Positions 33,691 through 43,640 of a stretch of 64,000 nt of DNA are shown here, piece after piece (the stretch's first letter is position 1; every line of letters begins with the position of its first letter). Below the pieces are notes generated by a model. That model ran no database searches and was not told the origin of the DNA. It saw nothing but the letters and a program-made list of their open reading frames with translations. A program made the position numbers and the translations under genes. The stretch is from Clostridium sp. (GTDB lineage Bacteria; Bacillota; Clostridia; Clostridiales; Clostridiaceae). The DNA is taken from assembly GCF_026168755.1 (NCBI RefSeq), contig NZ_JAPFDR010000001.1, forward strand, positions 159,476 to 223,475. The letters run 5' to 3'.

Positions 33691-34428
33691 ATGTATTTTA
33701 AGTTTAATGGAAGAGATAGTAAACAATGGGGCTATGATTTAACTAGTAGTTTGATTATAGAGAAGTTAGATGATATAGAAGGAGAAGAATTAAAGGTTTC
33801 TGAAAAATATAAAGAAAAGTTTATAAGGATTAAAAAAGTAAATAAAATTACAGGAGAAACTGTTAAGTTTAGTAAATTAGAAATAGACACAATTAATAGT
33901 TGGTTATTCGAAGAAGATTATAAATGTTTAGAAGTAGGACTTTATTGTTATAATGCTATATTTAAAAGAAGAAAATTCATGTGGACAGAAAATAATGGAT
34001 ATATAGATTTAATTGTTAGATTATATCCCAATGCTCTTAGCAGTAAAATGATTAATCAAGTGGTTGTTAGTAACAATGAAAAAACAATTAATATTAATAA
34101 TAAAAGTAATATAAGGGGTTTAAAACTAGAGACAGAACTAGGAGTAAAACTAAAAGATGAGAATGCAACAAGAATTACAATTGAAAATATTACAACTGGT
34201 AAAATAACTACATTTGAAGGGATAGAGATGTTTGATAATATTTATGTTAACTCTAAGAATGAGTATATTAAAAGTAATGATAAGAACATATATAGTAAGT
34301 TTAATGGTACATATTTAACTTTATTAGAAGGGATAAATGAAATCAAAATTTCATCTAATGGATTTACTAAAGTAATTATATGTTATAGACAAGAGTTTAA
34401 CTTAGAGGAGGTTTGGCTAAATGAATAA
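33691..34428 (+). CDS. Second Dit-like tail component
   Basis: The 245-residue protein starts YFKFNGRDSKQWGYDLTSSL and continues with KLEIDTINSWLF, the short linker helix typical of Dit proteins, and a C-terminal beta domain (GINEIKISSNGFTKVIICYR). It overlaps the tail-associated protein by 8 nt. Two Dit-like genes in tandem suggest a two-layer baseplate hub. Confidence 0.65.
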   Translation: MYFKFNGRDSKQWGYDLTSSLIIEKLDDIEGEELKVSEKYKEKFIRIKKVNKITGETVKFSKLEIDTINSWLFEEDYKCLEVGLYCYNAIFKRRKFMWTENNGYIDLIVRLYPNALSSKMINQVVVSNNEKTININNKSNIRGLKLETELGVKLKDENATRITIENITTGKITTFEGIEMFDNIYVNSKNEYIKSNDKNIYSKFNGTYLTLLEGINEIKISSNGFTKVIICYRQEFNLEEVWLNE

Positions 34429-36757
34429 AGATATTAAAATAGCCTTATTTGATAAGAATACTCCTAAATCAAAAGTTTTAAAAAATGTTGGTGATTTTGT
34501 ATTAGATAATATATGTGTAAAATCAGAAACAAACGAGGAAAATGGTATATATGAATTAGATGCAATATTTTTGGTGGATGATGATGGGGTTTGGAGAAGC
34601 GTACAAGAAGAAGCAATATTAAAGGTAAAATTGGATTATGGCTATGAAGAATTTAGAATAGTAAATATTATAAAAAATAAATGGAATATAACAGTATTTG
34701 CAAGGCAAATTACAATACAGGATCAACTTGCAACACAATTAAAGGATGTTCGTTCAATAAATCAAAATGGACATTCTTGTTTACAATGGATGTTAAAGAA
34801 TTCGAATGAATATATAGAAAATCGTAACTATGCAAGGGATTTGGAGTTTTCTAGTGATATAGATACAATAAGTACAGCATATTATCAGGATAAAAATTTA
34901 TATGAAGCTTTGTTTGATTGTGATCAGTCTTTTATTAATAGATGGGGTGGAGAAATTCAAAGACGTGGATATATAACTATTATTAATAAAAGAATAGGAG
35001 AAGATAGAGGGTTTCAGGTTAGACGTGGTAAAAATTTAACTTCGTTTGAAGCAGAAACCAATATGGATAATGTTGTTACAAGGATAAAACCAGTGGCTTA
35101 TAATGGACATACTATTGATGGATATGTTCAAAGTGGGAATATAGATAAATATGCTAGAGTTAAAACTATTACTATAAAATATGATGATGTTAAACTACAA
35201 GAAGATTGTGAAGAAGGAGAAGTTGGGTATGCAACATTAGAGGAGTTACAAGCAGAATTAATTCGTAGAGCTACATTAGAGTTTACGGAAAAGCATGTTG
35301 ATGAATTACAAGCAAAATATAGAATTGATTTTGTAGGTTTAGCTAAAACAGAAGAATATAAAAAATATGCTATGTTGGAGCGTGTTTATATAGGTGATAC
35401 AGTAAATGTTTATGAAGAAAAATTAGATATTAATGTTAAGGTTAGAGTCATAAGTAAAAGGTATGATGTATTAAGGCAGAAAGTTATAGAAATGCAATTA
35501 TCTAATATAGATTTATCTAAATTTAAACCAACTTCTATTGTAGAGATAATTAAAGAGATAAACAAACTACCAGAAAGTTTTGAAAATGTATTAAGTAAAG
35601 CAAAAAAAGAAGCTACAGATTTAATAAATGCTGGTATAAATGGTTTTGTAGTTGTAAATAAAAATGAAATATTGATAATGGATACTGCTGATAAAAATAC
35701 TGCTACTAAGGTTTGGCGTTGGAATATTAATGGTTTAGGTCATAGTTTAACGGGCTATAATGGTGAATATAATACAGCATTAACTATGGATGGTAAGTTG
35801 GTTCTTAATGAATTAACTTGTGAAGGAATAAATGCAATGTTAATAAATGCAGGAATCCTAAAGAGTTTAAATGGAGAAAGTTGGATTAATTTAGATTCTG
35901 GTGAGGCTCAATTGATTGGAACAGTTAAAAGTCAAAACGGAGACCAGTTCGTTTCTATGGGCTCTGGAGGAATTACATTTCAAGATTGGAGAAAAAAAGA
36001 GCAAATGCTTAGAATGGGAATTTCTTATTTTGATGCAAATAGAGACCTTAATGGAATAACTTTTGCAATGCCATTATATGCAGACTTTATTAGATTTTCG
36101 CACATAGCTAAGGAAGACTTAACTCAAGGTTGGACTTCGGGAGATAAACAATATAACTTCTTTGACTGTTGGAGTAGTGATCAAACTTTTGATGGAAATT
36201 CGTATAAAAAAGGTATTAATATGTATGCTCCTTTATGGATAAATAATAATATAAATATAACTTCCAATGATTCCAATAGTCCACATCAGGTTTATAATAC
36301 AACAGAAGGAAAATTACTGTTGTGTGGAGATAATGGAATTTTATTAGGGTATAGAAAAGGAACTCAAAATTTGATAAGACTATATATCAATGAATCGGAT
36401 GATAGTTCTGGTTGTGCAATTAATGCTTATGGAAATTGGAATTTTAATAGTGGAGCTATTAAAAATGCTAATATAGTAAATACATATGCCAATACTGAGA
36501 CTAGAACAGTAGCAGAAGTTAGTACATTAGAAACTAATAGTACAGATAATATTAGATATATTTATAAAGATATAAATAGCAAAGATAATAGGATTGTATT
36601 AAATATACCTAACGAATATCAAGGAAGAAGTTATACAATAGTCGGAATAGCTAAAAAAGGGTTTGGCGATTATGCAATAACAGAAGAAAGTAAAAATAGA
36701 TTTATTATAGAAACAGATAGAGAAATGACGATGAATATTGAAATAAGTATTAACTAA
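34421..36757 (+). CDS. Tail-associated protein (Tal, phage minor structural family)
   Basis: The 778-residue protein has the N-terminal minor structural/endopeptidase-tail domain (ATQLKDVRSINQNGHSCLQW, then GGEIQRRGYITIINKRIGED, RRGKNLTSFE). The central part resembles the gp27-like hub with VYIGDTVNVYEEKL. The C-terminal ~380 residues are beta-rich and probably bind receptor or host surface. I see no clear catalytic residues for a lysin. Confidence 0.8.
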   Translation: MNKDIKIALFDKNTPKSKVLKNVGDFVLDNICVKSETNEENGIYELDAIFLVDDDGVWRSVQEEAILKVKLDYGYEEFRIVNIIKNKWNITVFARQITIQDQLATQLKDVRSINQNGHSCLQWMLKNSNEYIENRNYARDLEFSSDIDTISTAYYQDKNLYEALFDCDQSFINRWGGEIQRRGYITIINKRIGEDRGFQVRRGKNLTSFEAETNMDNVVTRIKPVAYNGHTIDGYVQSGNIDKYARVKTITIKYDDVKLQEDCEEGEVGYATLEELQAELIRRATLEFTEKHVDELQAKYRIDFVGLAKTEEYKKYAMLERVYIGDTVNVYEEKLDINVKVRVISKRYDVLRQKVIEMQLSNIDLSKFKPTSIVEIIKEINKLPESFENVLSKAKKEATDLINAGINGFVVVNKNEILIMDTADKNTATKVWRWNINGLGHSLTGYNGEYNTALTMDGKLVLNELTCEGINAMLINAGILKSLNGESWINLDSGEAQLIGTVKSQNGDQFVSMGSGGITFQDWRKKEQMLRMGISYFDANRDLNGITFAMPLYADFIRFSHIAKEDLTQGWTSGDKQYNFFDCWSSDQTFDGNSYKKGINMYAPLWINNNINITSNDSNSPHQVYNTTEGKLLLCGDNGILLGYRKGTQNLIRLYINESDDSSGCAINAYGNWNFNSGAIKNANIVNTYANTETRTVAEVSTLETNSTDNIRYIYKDINSKDNRIVLNIPNEYQGRSYTIVGIAKKGFGDYAITEESKNRFIIETDREMTMNIEISIN

Positions 36758-36770
36758 GGAGGTGTAAGTA

Positions 36771-36980
36771 ATGGTTGAATGGAGTAATTTTATTAATAAT
36801 GTTGGTTTTCCAATAGCCTGTACTTGTGGGCTAGCATTTATCTTATGGCAAATGTGGAAACAAATTAAAACTACTTGTGATAAATTAACAGAAACAAATG
36901 CAGAATTAGTAAAAACTAATAGTAATTTAGTTGGATCTATAAATGTTAAGTTAGATAAGTTAATAGAAGAGTTAAAGTAA
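36771..36980 (+). CDS. BhlA/UviB-type holin-like protein
   Basis: The 69-residue protein has one N-terminal span (FPIACTCGLAFILWQMWK) and a charged coiled-coil tail (CDKLTETNAELVKTNSNLVG), the layout of clostridial UviB and Bacillus BhlA. These help release phage or bacteriocin. AAGGAGGTG precedes the ATG. No endolysin gene follows, which is unusual. Confidence 0.8.
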   Translation: MVEWSNFINNVGFPIACTCGLAFILWQMWKQIKTTCDKLTETNAELVKTNSNLVGSINVKLDKLIEELK

Positions 36981-37176
36981 GTATACTTTTATCTACTATA
37001 CTCGTAAATGATAGTAATGGATTAAAATGTTTTTAAAGAACAATTTGAATATAATTGTGAACTAAATAATCTTTGAAAGTTGAATAATACAGTATTATAA
37101 AATATGCTATAATTAACTTATAAAATATGAGTTAGTTGATTATTAAACTACTCGGTAAATTTAGGAGAATTAAAAT

Positions 37177-37473
37177 ATGAAATATTTTTTGATTGAAGGA
37201 ATTGTCACACATCCAGAAAAAATGACGGAAAAAATGATGCAGGAACATCAGGATTACACAGAATTGTTAATGAAAGAGGGGAAAGTTCTATTTTCATCAT
37301 TAAAAAGTGATATGAGTGCCTCTGTCACTGTATTAAAAGCAGAAACTGAGCAGATTGTCCAAGAATTTTATAGAGAAGAGCCATTTTTCAAGAACAACAT
37401 TCTTACATATTCGATCTCAGAATTGCAGATACATTATAATGTATCTGATGCTGAAAGTTGGTTTCATAAGTAA
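37177..37473 (+). CDS. YCII-family protein
   Basis: The 98-residue protein (KYFLIEGIVTHPEKMTEKMM, HQDYTELLMKEGKVLFSS, ASVTVLKAETEQIVQEFYRE) has the YCII alpha/beta fold. It has a separate promoter-like upstream region and its own terminator, between the holin-like and recombinase genes. It looks like a cargo gene of the prophage; its biochemical role is unknown. Confidence 0.7.
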   Translation: MKYFLIEGIVTHPEKMTEKMMQEHQDYTELLMKEGKVLFSSLKSDMSASVTVLKAETEQIVQEFYREEPFFKNNILTYSISELQIHYNVSDAESWFHK

Positions 37474-37569
37474 TTATAGGAATACATTTAGTTAAATTAT
37501 AATTTATAGAGTAGATTCTACTAATAATTTTAAAATGTTATAAAGGCAAATTAAAATAATAAACGATGA

Positions 37570-37610
37570 AAATACCGTATTATTCAAAAAGAATATGCGG
37601 TATTTTTTAG
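37570..37610 (+). terminator. Rho-independent terminator
   Basis: AATACCG..TATT pairs with AATA..CGGTATT, followed by TTTT. It ends the YCII transcript. Confidence 0.75.
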
Positions 37611-37664
37611 TACGCAATTCAAATATATTGTGAGCATATTAAAATAATAAAACAGGAATTTTAA

Positions 37665-37712
37665 AAGGATTAGTTTTTGTCAAAATTGACGATTACTAGT
37701 CCTTATTTTTTT
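37665..37712. terminator. Hairpin with T run before the recombinase gene
   Basis: AAGGATTAGT pairs with ACTAGTCCTT (one G-U), with an inner GTCAA/TTGAC stem, then ATTTTTTT. It shields the recombinase gene from read-through. Confidence 0.65.
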
Positions 37713-37751
37713 CAATTGTGGTATAATGTTATGTAAAGCGAGGTGGAGAAA

Positions 37752-39389
37752 ATGAGATGGAATAAAGTTTATTATGGAAGAGTTAGTACAGAACAAGATC
37801 AACAAACATCTTCTATTAATAACCAACAATTTAGGGCAGAAGAGTTAGGAATAGAAAAAATTTATTCTGATAGAGAATCTGCAACTTCTGTAGATAGAGA
37901 TGGATTTAAAAAAATGCTAACCGATGCTGGACTAGATTTTACAATAGTTAAGAATAAAAAAGAAGAAAAATTGGTTGTGATGAGAAGTGATAGAGATCCA
38001 CTTTTTAAATATATTTACTGTAGAAGTATATCTCGTTTTAGTAGAAATATATTAGATGCAATTACTATTGTTAGAGAGTTAAAAGAAAAAGGCGTTTATT
38101 GTGTCTTTGAAGCAGAAAATATATCAACCGAAGATATGGCAAGTGAATTTTTATTATCTATTCATTCATCGTTAGCACAACAAGAGAGTGAAACTATTAG
38201 TCAACGTGTTAGGTCGGGTAATCTAATAACCGCAAAGAAAGGACATCTAAGGAGCTTCAACAATTATGGCTATAAAAGAGTTGACGATTATCTAGAAATA
38301 ATTGAAGAAGAAGCAGAAATAGTTAGATTTATTTATAAATTAAAAACTGAAGAGAAGTTAGGCAATAGAAGAATAGCAAAGAGATTAAATGAATTAAACT
38401 ATAAGACAAGAAATAATAGAAATTGGTCAGAGTCTAGTGTGCATAATATAGTGAGAAATCCAATCTATACAGGTGTAGTTGTTAGAAATAAGTATGATTG
38501 TACTGGTTTGTTTGGGAATAATTCTGTAAAGTTGAAAGATGAAAAAGAGTGGATTATAAACGAATCTGATAAAGTACCACAAATAATTTCTAAAGAAACT
38601 TATGAGTTAGCACAAAAACAAATTAAGAGTTTTAGTAATAGCAGCGCAAAAAGAGGAGTAAATCTAGGATATACAGAGTTTTCAGGTAAGATAAAGTGTC
38701 ACAAATGTGGTGCTAACTATAGCAGAAATATTAATAGTTGTACAAGAAGAGTTTATTACAATTGCACTACTAAGAAAAAGAAAGGTGTTAAATATTGTGA
38801 TGCTAAGAATATTTATTTAGATACTATAGATAACTCAATAAAAGAGTATTTGGGAGATGGATACAGAAAAGCCGTAGAGGGGACGTTAAATAAGGTTTTA
38901 TTTAGAAGTATTGATAAGAGAATAAAAGAATTAAATTTATCTAAGGACAATGATTCAACTAAAGAAATAGAAGTTAATAACAAGAAAATAGATAGTTTAA
39001 ATGAACAGTTAGGAAAATTAGTCAAGTTATATATAACAAGCACTATATCAGAAGAGATTTTAAATTCGGAAAAATGTTCACTTGAATTGGAACTTAATAA
39101 TCTTAAAATGGAAAATAAAAGACTATCTCAAACTAATGAAGAAATTGATTTAGAAATTAAGCGAGTTGAAAAGCTAAAAGATACTATGTTAGAATTTAAA
39201 GATAATATAACTAAAAATATGACAAAGGATGAATTTATAAATAAACATTTAAAATGGATAACTGTTAATGACGAAGGACAGATAAGATGTTTGATAACCG
39301 ACTTGCACTATTTAAGTTTTCAAGTAGGTAAATTAATAAGAAAAGAATCATTAGACAATATAGAAGAAGAATTTAAAAAATTCATGTAA
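37752..39389 (+). CDS. Large serine recombinase (integrase)
   Basis: The 545-residue protein has the serine recombinase core (VYYGRVSTEQDQQTSS, with catalytic Ser near residue 10; RSISRFSRN; SLAQQESETISQRV). A recombinase domain follows (GYKRV to IVRNPIYTGVVV), then a zinc ribbon (CHKCGANYSR and YYNCTTKK) and a long coiled coil. This is the phiC31/TP901-1 class that integrates prophages. ATG 37752 has AGGTGG upstream; GTG 37743 lies inside that site. It abuts the right attachment site by 20 nt. Confidence 0.95.
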   Translation: MRWNKVYYGRVSTEQDQQTSSINNQQFRAEELGIEKIYSDRESATSVDRDGFKKMLTDAGLDFTIVKNKKEEKLVVMRSDRDPLFKYIYCRSISRFSRNILDAITIVRELKEKGVYCVFEAENISTEDMASEFLLSIHSSLAQQESETISQRVRSGNLITAKKGHLRSFNNYGYKRVDDYLEIIEEEAEIVRFIYKLKTEEKLGNRRIAKRLNELNYKTRNNRNWSESSVHNIVRNPIYTGVVVRNKYDCTGLFGNNSVKLKDEKEWIINESDKVPQIISKETYELAQKQIKSFSNSSAKRGVNLGYTEFSGKIKCHKCGANYSRNINSCTRRVYYNCTTKKKKGVKYCDAKNIYLDTIDNSIKEYLGDGYRKAVEGTLNKVLFRSIDKRIKELNLSKDNDSTKEIEVNNKKIDSLNEQLGKLVKLYITSTISEEILNSEKCSLELELNNLKMENKRLSQTNEEIDLEIKRVEKLKDTMLEFKDNITKNMTKDEFINKHLKWITVNDEGQIRCLITDLHYLSFQVGKLIRKESLDNIEEEFKKFM

Positions 39390-39408
39390 TATATAGTTGA
39401 CAATGTAA

Positions 39409-39416
39409 TTAAAGTT
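39409..39416. repeat. Putative attR core of the prophage
   Basis: TTAAAGTT matches 1205-1212 exactly and lies 20 bp after the recombinase stop. Beyond it the sequence is in frame with the M42 C-terminal part. Recombination between the two copies would remove about 38.2 kb and rebuild the gene. Confidence 0.65.
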
Positions 39417-40182
39417 CACAATATTAGGAGGACCTATAGTACCAACATTAGATAGTGAGTATTGTAAAATAAGAACGAGAGACGGAAAAATTTATACAGG
39501 TACTTTTTTAAGTACTAGTCCAGCGGCACATGTTTTTGAAGATAGCAAAAGTAAAACTAGAGATGAAAAAAACATGGAAGTTAGAATTGATGAAATAGTA
39601 AAAAATAAGGAGGATGTTTTAGCATTAGGAATTGCTCCAGGAGATTTTATATTTATTGATCCAAAGACTACTATTACTGAAAGTGGATTTATAAAATCAA
39701 GATTTATTGATGATAAAGGTAGTGTAGCAGCAATAATTGCATTACTAGAAATGATGCATAGAGAAAATTTAAAACCTAAATACACTGTGAAAATTGTAAT
39801 CTCAACATATGAAGAAGTTGGTCATGGTTCAGCTTCCATTCCAAGTGATATTAGTGAAATGATTGCAGTTGATATGGGATGTATAGGAGATGATTTATCT
39901 TGCACAGAGTATGATGTATCAATATGCGCAAAAGATTCAAGCGGACCTTATGACTATAATATGACTACTGAGTTAATTAACTTAGCTAAAGAAAATAATT
40001 TAAGTTATGCTGTAGATATATATCCAATGTATGGTTCAGATGTAAGTGCTGCTTTAAGAGCAGGAAATGATATAAGAGGAGCCCTTATAGGACCAGGTGT
40101 TCATGCTTCTCATGGTATGGAAAGAACGCATGTAAAAGCACTTGAAAATACCATAAAATTATTAGGATTATATTTACTATAA
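39409..40182 (+). pseudogene. M42 family metallopeptidase, 3' part
   Basis: From the att core the frame reads KFTILGGPIVPTLDSEYC and goes on to the C-terminus at 40182. It holds SRFIDDKGSVAA (metal-bridging Asp), VISTYEEVGHGSAS (catalytic Glu pair), and MIAVDMG and VHASHGMERTHV (metal ligands). It has no start of its own in the lysogen; an internal ATG (39574) exists but lacks a ribosome site. Combined with 938-1204 the enzyme is complete at 346 residues. Confidence 0.85.
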
Positions 40183-40213
40183 TAAAGGAATTAATAGAAT
40201 ATTACATTAAAGT

Positions 40214-40311
40214 GGGGCTATCGCATTAAGAATAAATACTACAATATATTGTGTTAATTTTTAATTATAAAAACAATATATTGTGTATAAAATTTTTAGT
40301 GCGACAGCCCC
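40214..40311. terminator. Bidirectional terminator with internal repeated palindrome
   Basis: GGGGCTATCGCA 40214-40225 pairs with TGCGACAGCCCC 40300-40311 (one mismatch). The loop holds ACAATATATTGT twice, at 40241-40252 and 40273-40284. It lies between the convergent M42 and PHP genes. Confidence 0.7.
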
Positions 40312-40319
40312 ATATAATT

Positions 40320-41054
40320 CTAATACTCTAAATCTATCAATCTACCCTTAGATTTTAGATGACCTATTAACTTATCAGGCTCATTCATAATAAGTTCTTC
40401 AGGCATAGATATTTTTTCAAATAATTCTATACCTTTCGTAAAATCACCTATTTTACTGTTTATGTGAGCATCAGATGTTAAAATTACTTTCGCTCCGTAT
40501 TCTTTGCAAAGAAGAGCTATTTTTTCACAGTTAACATCACTTCCAACTCTAGATGATCCAGATAGAGAGCTATTATTTATTTCAACCATTATATTTTTTT
40601 CTTTTGCTTTTTTTATAATTGCATCATAGTCAAGAGCATAATTAGGATTTCCAAGGTGACCTAATATTTCAACTTTTTCGTATTTATCCATAACATTTAA
40701 AATTGCTATAGTATTTTCTTCCTTTGTTTTAGGTTTAAAAACTGGCTCATGGAATGAAGCAATCATATAATCTAAATACTTCATGGCATCTTCAGGTAAA
40801 TCTATATTTCCATCTATATCTAATATATTTCCTTCACACCCTTTAAGTATAATAACATCATTAATAATTCTTGGAAGAACTTTTAAATTTCCGAAATACC
40901 AGTAATGAGGTGCACCAGGCATTGAAGGTGCATGTTCAGAGGTCCCTAATATTTTAATTCCATTCTTTGCACAGTAATCAATATTTTCCATTAGTGTCGT
41001 ATATGCATGTCCGCTTACTATTGTATGTGTATGTAAATCAGATAAGTAATTCAT
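40320..41054 (-). CDS. PHP-domain phosphatase/hydrolase
   Basis: The 244-residue protein starts NYLSDLHTHTIVSGHAY (metal-binding HxH) and has GTSEHAP, IASFHEP, EILGHLGNP, MVEINNSS and LTSDAHINSKIGDF, the full PHP metal-site set as in YcdX-like enzymes. It probably hydrolyses a phosphoester; the substrate is unknown. AAGGAG lies upstream of the ATG on the minus strand. Confidence 0.85.
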   Translation of the reverse strand: MNYLSDLHTHTIVSGHAYTTLMENIDYCAKNGIKILGTSEHAPSMPGAPHYWYFGNLKVLPRIINDVIILKGCEGNILDIDGNIDLPEDAMKYLDYMIASFHEPVFKPKTKEENTIAILNVMDKYEKVEILGHLGNPNYALDYDAIIKKAKEKNIMVEINNSSLSGSSRVGSDVNCEKIALLCKEYGAKVILTSDAHINSKIGDFTKGIELFEKISMPEELIMNEPDKLIGHLKSKGRLIDLEY

Positions 41055-41398
41055 ATAAATCTCCTTTTATATATTATTTAAAGTAAGAAAGTAATAGGTA
41101 ATCTCAACTTACTACTTATTATTAGTATATTTATTTTTTTGTTAAACTTCAACAAAATAAATATTTAAATTATTAGTTATATTAAATTAATAATATTATA
41201 AAAAATATAAATAAAAAGCAAAATTTAAAAAAAAGTTTTACAAAAAATGTATTAGCAAATATTCTAGAAATTAATTTCAAAAAAATAGAAATGTGTTAAA
41301 ATTACATTGGAAAATAAAGTGAATGATGCATATTTAATAAAAAACTATTATATTATAATCAGAGTAAAAGATATAATCAAAGGCGGGGGAAATAAAAT
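41055..41398. other. Divergent promoter region between PHP and glgA
   Basis: 344 bp of very AT-rich DNA with no gene. AGGCGGGGG at about 41382-41390 is the glgA ribosome site. TATATTATAAT and AAGATATAAT before it can serve as -10 boxes, but I cannot single out a -35 box. Confidence 0.4.
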
Positions 41399-42847
41399 AT
41401 GAGAAATATACTATTTGTAGCATCTGAAAGTGTACCCTTTATAAAGACTGGTGGACTTGCAGATGTTGTAGGATCACTTCCTAAGTCATTTCCAAAAGAA
41501 GAATTTGATGTAAGGGTAGTAATACCTAATTATACATGTATTCCTTGGCAATATAGAAGACAGTTTAAGTATATAACACATTTTCATATGAACTTTGGAG
41601 AAATTAATAGCAATGAGTATGTTGGAATAATGACTACTCAATATGATGGAATAACATTTTACTTTATAGATAATGAACATTATTTTGGAGGAAATTCACC
41701 TTATGGTGATACTAAATTTGACATAGAAAAATTTTGCTTTTTTAGTAAAGCAGTATTATCAATTTTACCTACTATAAATTTTAATCCAGATATAATACAT
41801 TGCCATGATTGGCAAACTGGAGTATTACCAGTTTATCTTAATACTATCTTTAGAGATAATCCTTTCTATGACAACATACGTACTATTATGACAATTCACA
41901 ATTTAAAATTCCAAGGAATTTGGGATATTGAAACACTTAAGAAAATTACAGGATTCCCGGATTATGTATTTAGATCAACAGATATGGAATATAAGAGAGA
42001 TGCTAATATGTTAAAAGGTGGATTAGTATATTCTAATTATATTACTACAGTAAGTAATAGTTATAAAGATGAAATACAAAGTGAATACTATGGAGAGGGG
42101 TTAGATGGAGTCGTAAGAGAGAAGAGTGGAGCACTATTTGGAATCTTAAATGGTATAGATTATAATGAATATAATCCTGAAACTGATAATAAAATTTTTA
42201 GTCAGTATAATTCATATAGTTTTATTGAAAATAAAGCTATAAATAAAGTGAAATTACAAAGAGAGTTAGGTTTAGAAGAAAGTGAATGTAAATTCATGAT
42301 AGGAGTAATATCAAGATTAACAGATCAAAAAGGATTAGATTTAATAGGACATGTTTTAGAAGAAATTATTGATGATTATACACAATTGGTTGTAATAGGA
42401 ACTGGTGATGAAGAATATGAAAATATGTTTAGATATTATGAGTGGAAATTAAAGGGGAAGGTGTCAGGAAACATATACTTTTCTAATAAGAGAGCTCATA
42501 AAATATATGCAGCAGCAGATGCTATGCTTGTGCCATCAAGATTTGAACCTTGTGGATTAACTCAATTAATAGCTTTAAGGTATGGAACTGTTCCTATTGT
42601 AAGAGAAACTGGTGGACTAAGAGATACTGTAGAACCATATAATATATATTCAGATAGCGGAACAGGATTTTCTTTTGAAAATTACAATGCTCATGAAATG
42701 CTTAATATAATAAATTATGCAAAACAAATATATTTTGATGAAAGAGATAAATGGAATGGAATAGCATTTAGAGGAATGAATAAAGATTTTTCATGGAAAA
42801 GCTCAGCAGAAGAATATTCTAGATTATATAGAAAATTAATGGATTAA
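41399..42847 (+). CDS. glgA: Glycogen synthase
   Basis: The 482-residue protein is a full-length GT5 ADP-glucose glycogen synthase: ESVPFIKTGGLADVVGSLP (ADP-glucose-binding KxGGL), DIIHCHDWQTGVLPVY, TIHNLKFQG, SRLTDQKGLDLI, and SRFEPCGLTQLIALRYGTVP near the C-terminus. It elongates alpha-1,4-glucan; glycogen (granulose) storage is common in clostridia. It stands alone, without glgB/C/D/P beside it in this window. A hairpin terminator follows. Confidence 0.95.
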   Translation: MRNILFVASESVPFIKTGGLADVVGSLPKSFPKEEFDVRVVIPNYTCIPWQYRRQFKYITHFHMNFGEINSNEYVGIMTTQYDGITFYFIDNEHYFGGNSPYGDTKFDIEKFCFFSKAVLSILPTINFNPDIIHCHDWQTGVLPVYLNTIFRDNPFYDNIRTIMTIHNLKFQGIWDIETLKKITGFPDYVFRSTDMEYKRDANMLKGGLVYSNYITTVSNSYKDEIQSEYYGEGLDGVVREKSGALFGILNGIDYNEYNPETDNKIFSQYNSYSFIENKAINKVKLQRELGLEESECKFMIGVISRLTDQKGLDLIGHVLEEIIDDYTQLVVIGTGDEEYENMFRYYEWKLKGKVSGNIYFSNKRAHKIYAAADAMLVPSRFEPCGLTQLIALRYGTVPIVRETGGLRDTVEPYNIYSDSGTGFSFENYNAHEMLNIINYAKQIYFDERDKWNGIAFRGMNKDFSWKSSAEEYSRLYRKLMD

Positions 42848-42855
42848 TATATAAA

Positions 42856-42898
42856 TAAGTCACAGTATATAAAAAGGTATATTGTGACTTTATTTTAT
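42856..42898 (+). terminator. glgA terminator
   Basis: AAGTCACAGTATAT pairs with ATATTGTGACTT (small mismatch), followed by TATTTTATT. Confidence 0.75.
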
Positions 42899-42999
42899 TA
42901 AGCAAAGTTGAAATATGTTACGTAAAAATAAAATTATGATACAAATTTAGAAGATGATGATATAATAAGTAATAGTACAGTGAAGTTTAGGAGGTAAGT

Positions 43000-43626
43000 A
43001 TGAAGTTTGATAGTATAATATTTGATTTAGATGGTACATTATGGGATTCTACAGTAGAAGTTGCAAAAACATGGAGTGCTATAATTGCTAAATATAATTT
43101 AAGTAGAAAAGAAGTAACAGTAGAGGATTTAAAACCTTGCATGGGAAAATTATTAGATGAGATAGCTAGAATTTTACTTCCAGACTTAGATGAAGAAATG
43201 CAAATGAAAATAATAAAGGAATGTTGTCAGTATGAAAATGAATATTTAAGAGAGCATGGGGCAACATTATATGATAAATTAGAAGAGACATTAGAGAAAT
43301 TAGCTAATGATTATAAATTGTTTATAGTAAGCAATTGTCAAGATGGATATATAGAAAGCTTTTTTAATTCTCATGGATTGGATAAATATTTTATTGATTA
43401 CGAATGTCCAGGTAGAACTGGTTTACCTAAAGCAGAAAATATTAAATTAGTAGTTGAAAGAAATAATTTGAAAAATCCAGTTTATGTAGGTGATACACAA
43501 GGTGATGCAAATGCAGCAAAAGGTGCTAATGTTCCATTTATATATGCTAAATATGGATTTGGATATGTAGAAGAGTTTGAAGAGAAAATTGAATCTTTTG
43601 AAGAATTATTAAATATTGTAAAATAA
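43000..43626 (+). CDS. HAD-superfamily phosphatase
   Basis: Motifs are DSIIFDLDGTLWDS (nucleophile Asp), LFIVSNCQDGY (motif II), CPGRTGLPKAENI (Lys) and VYVGDTQGDANAAK (acidic motif IV). The 208-residue protein has a helical cap of the phosphoglycolate-phosphatase type. AGGAGG precedes the ATG. The substrate cannot be told from sequence. Confidence 0.88.
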   Translation: MKFDSIIFDLDGTLWDSTVEVAKTWSAIIAKYNLSRKEVTVEDLKPCMGKLLDEIARILLPDLDEEMQMKIIKECCQYENEYLREHGATLYDKLEETLEKLANDYKLFIVSNCQDGYIESFFNSHGLDKYFIDYECPGRTGLPKAENIKLVVERNNLKNPVYVGDTQGDANAAKGANVPFIYAKYGFGYVEEFEEKIESFEELLNIVK

Positions 43627-43640
43627 CCGAGGAGAAAAGT

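Noticed and set aside
36771..36980. Bacteriocin rather than phage origin for the UviB-like gene.
   Set aside because: It directly follows complete tail genes and precedes the integrase, so a phage lysis role is more likely.
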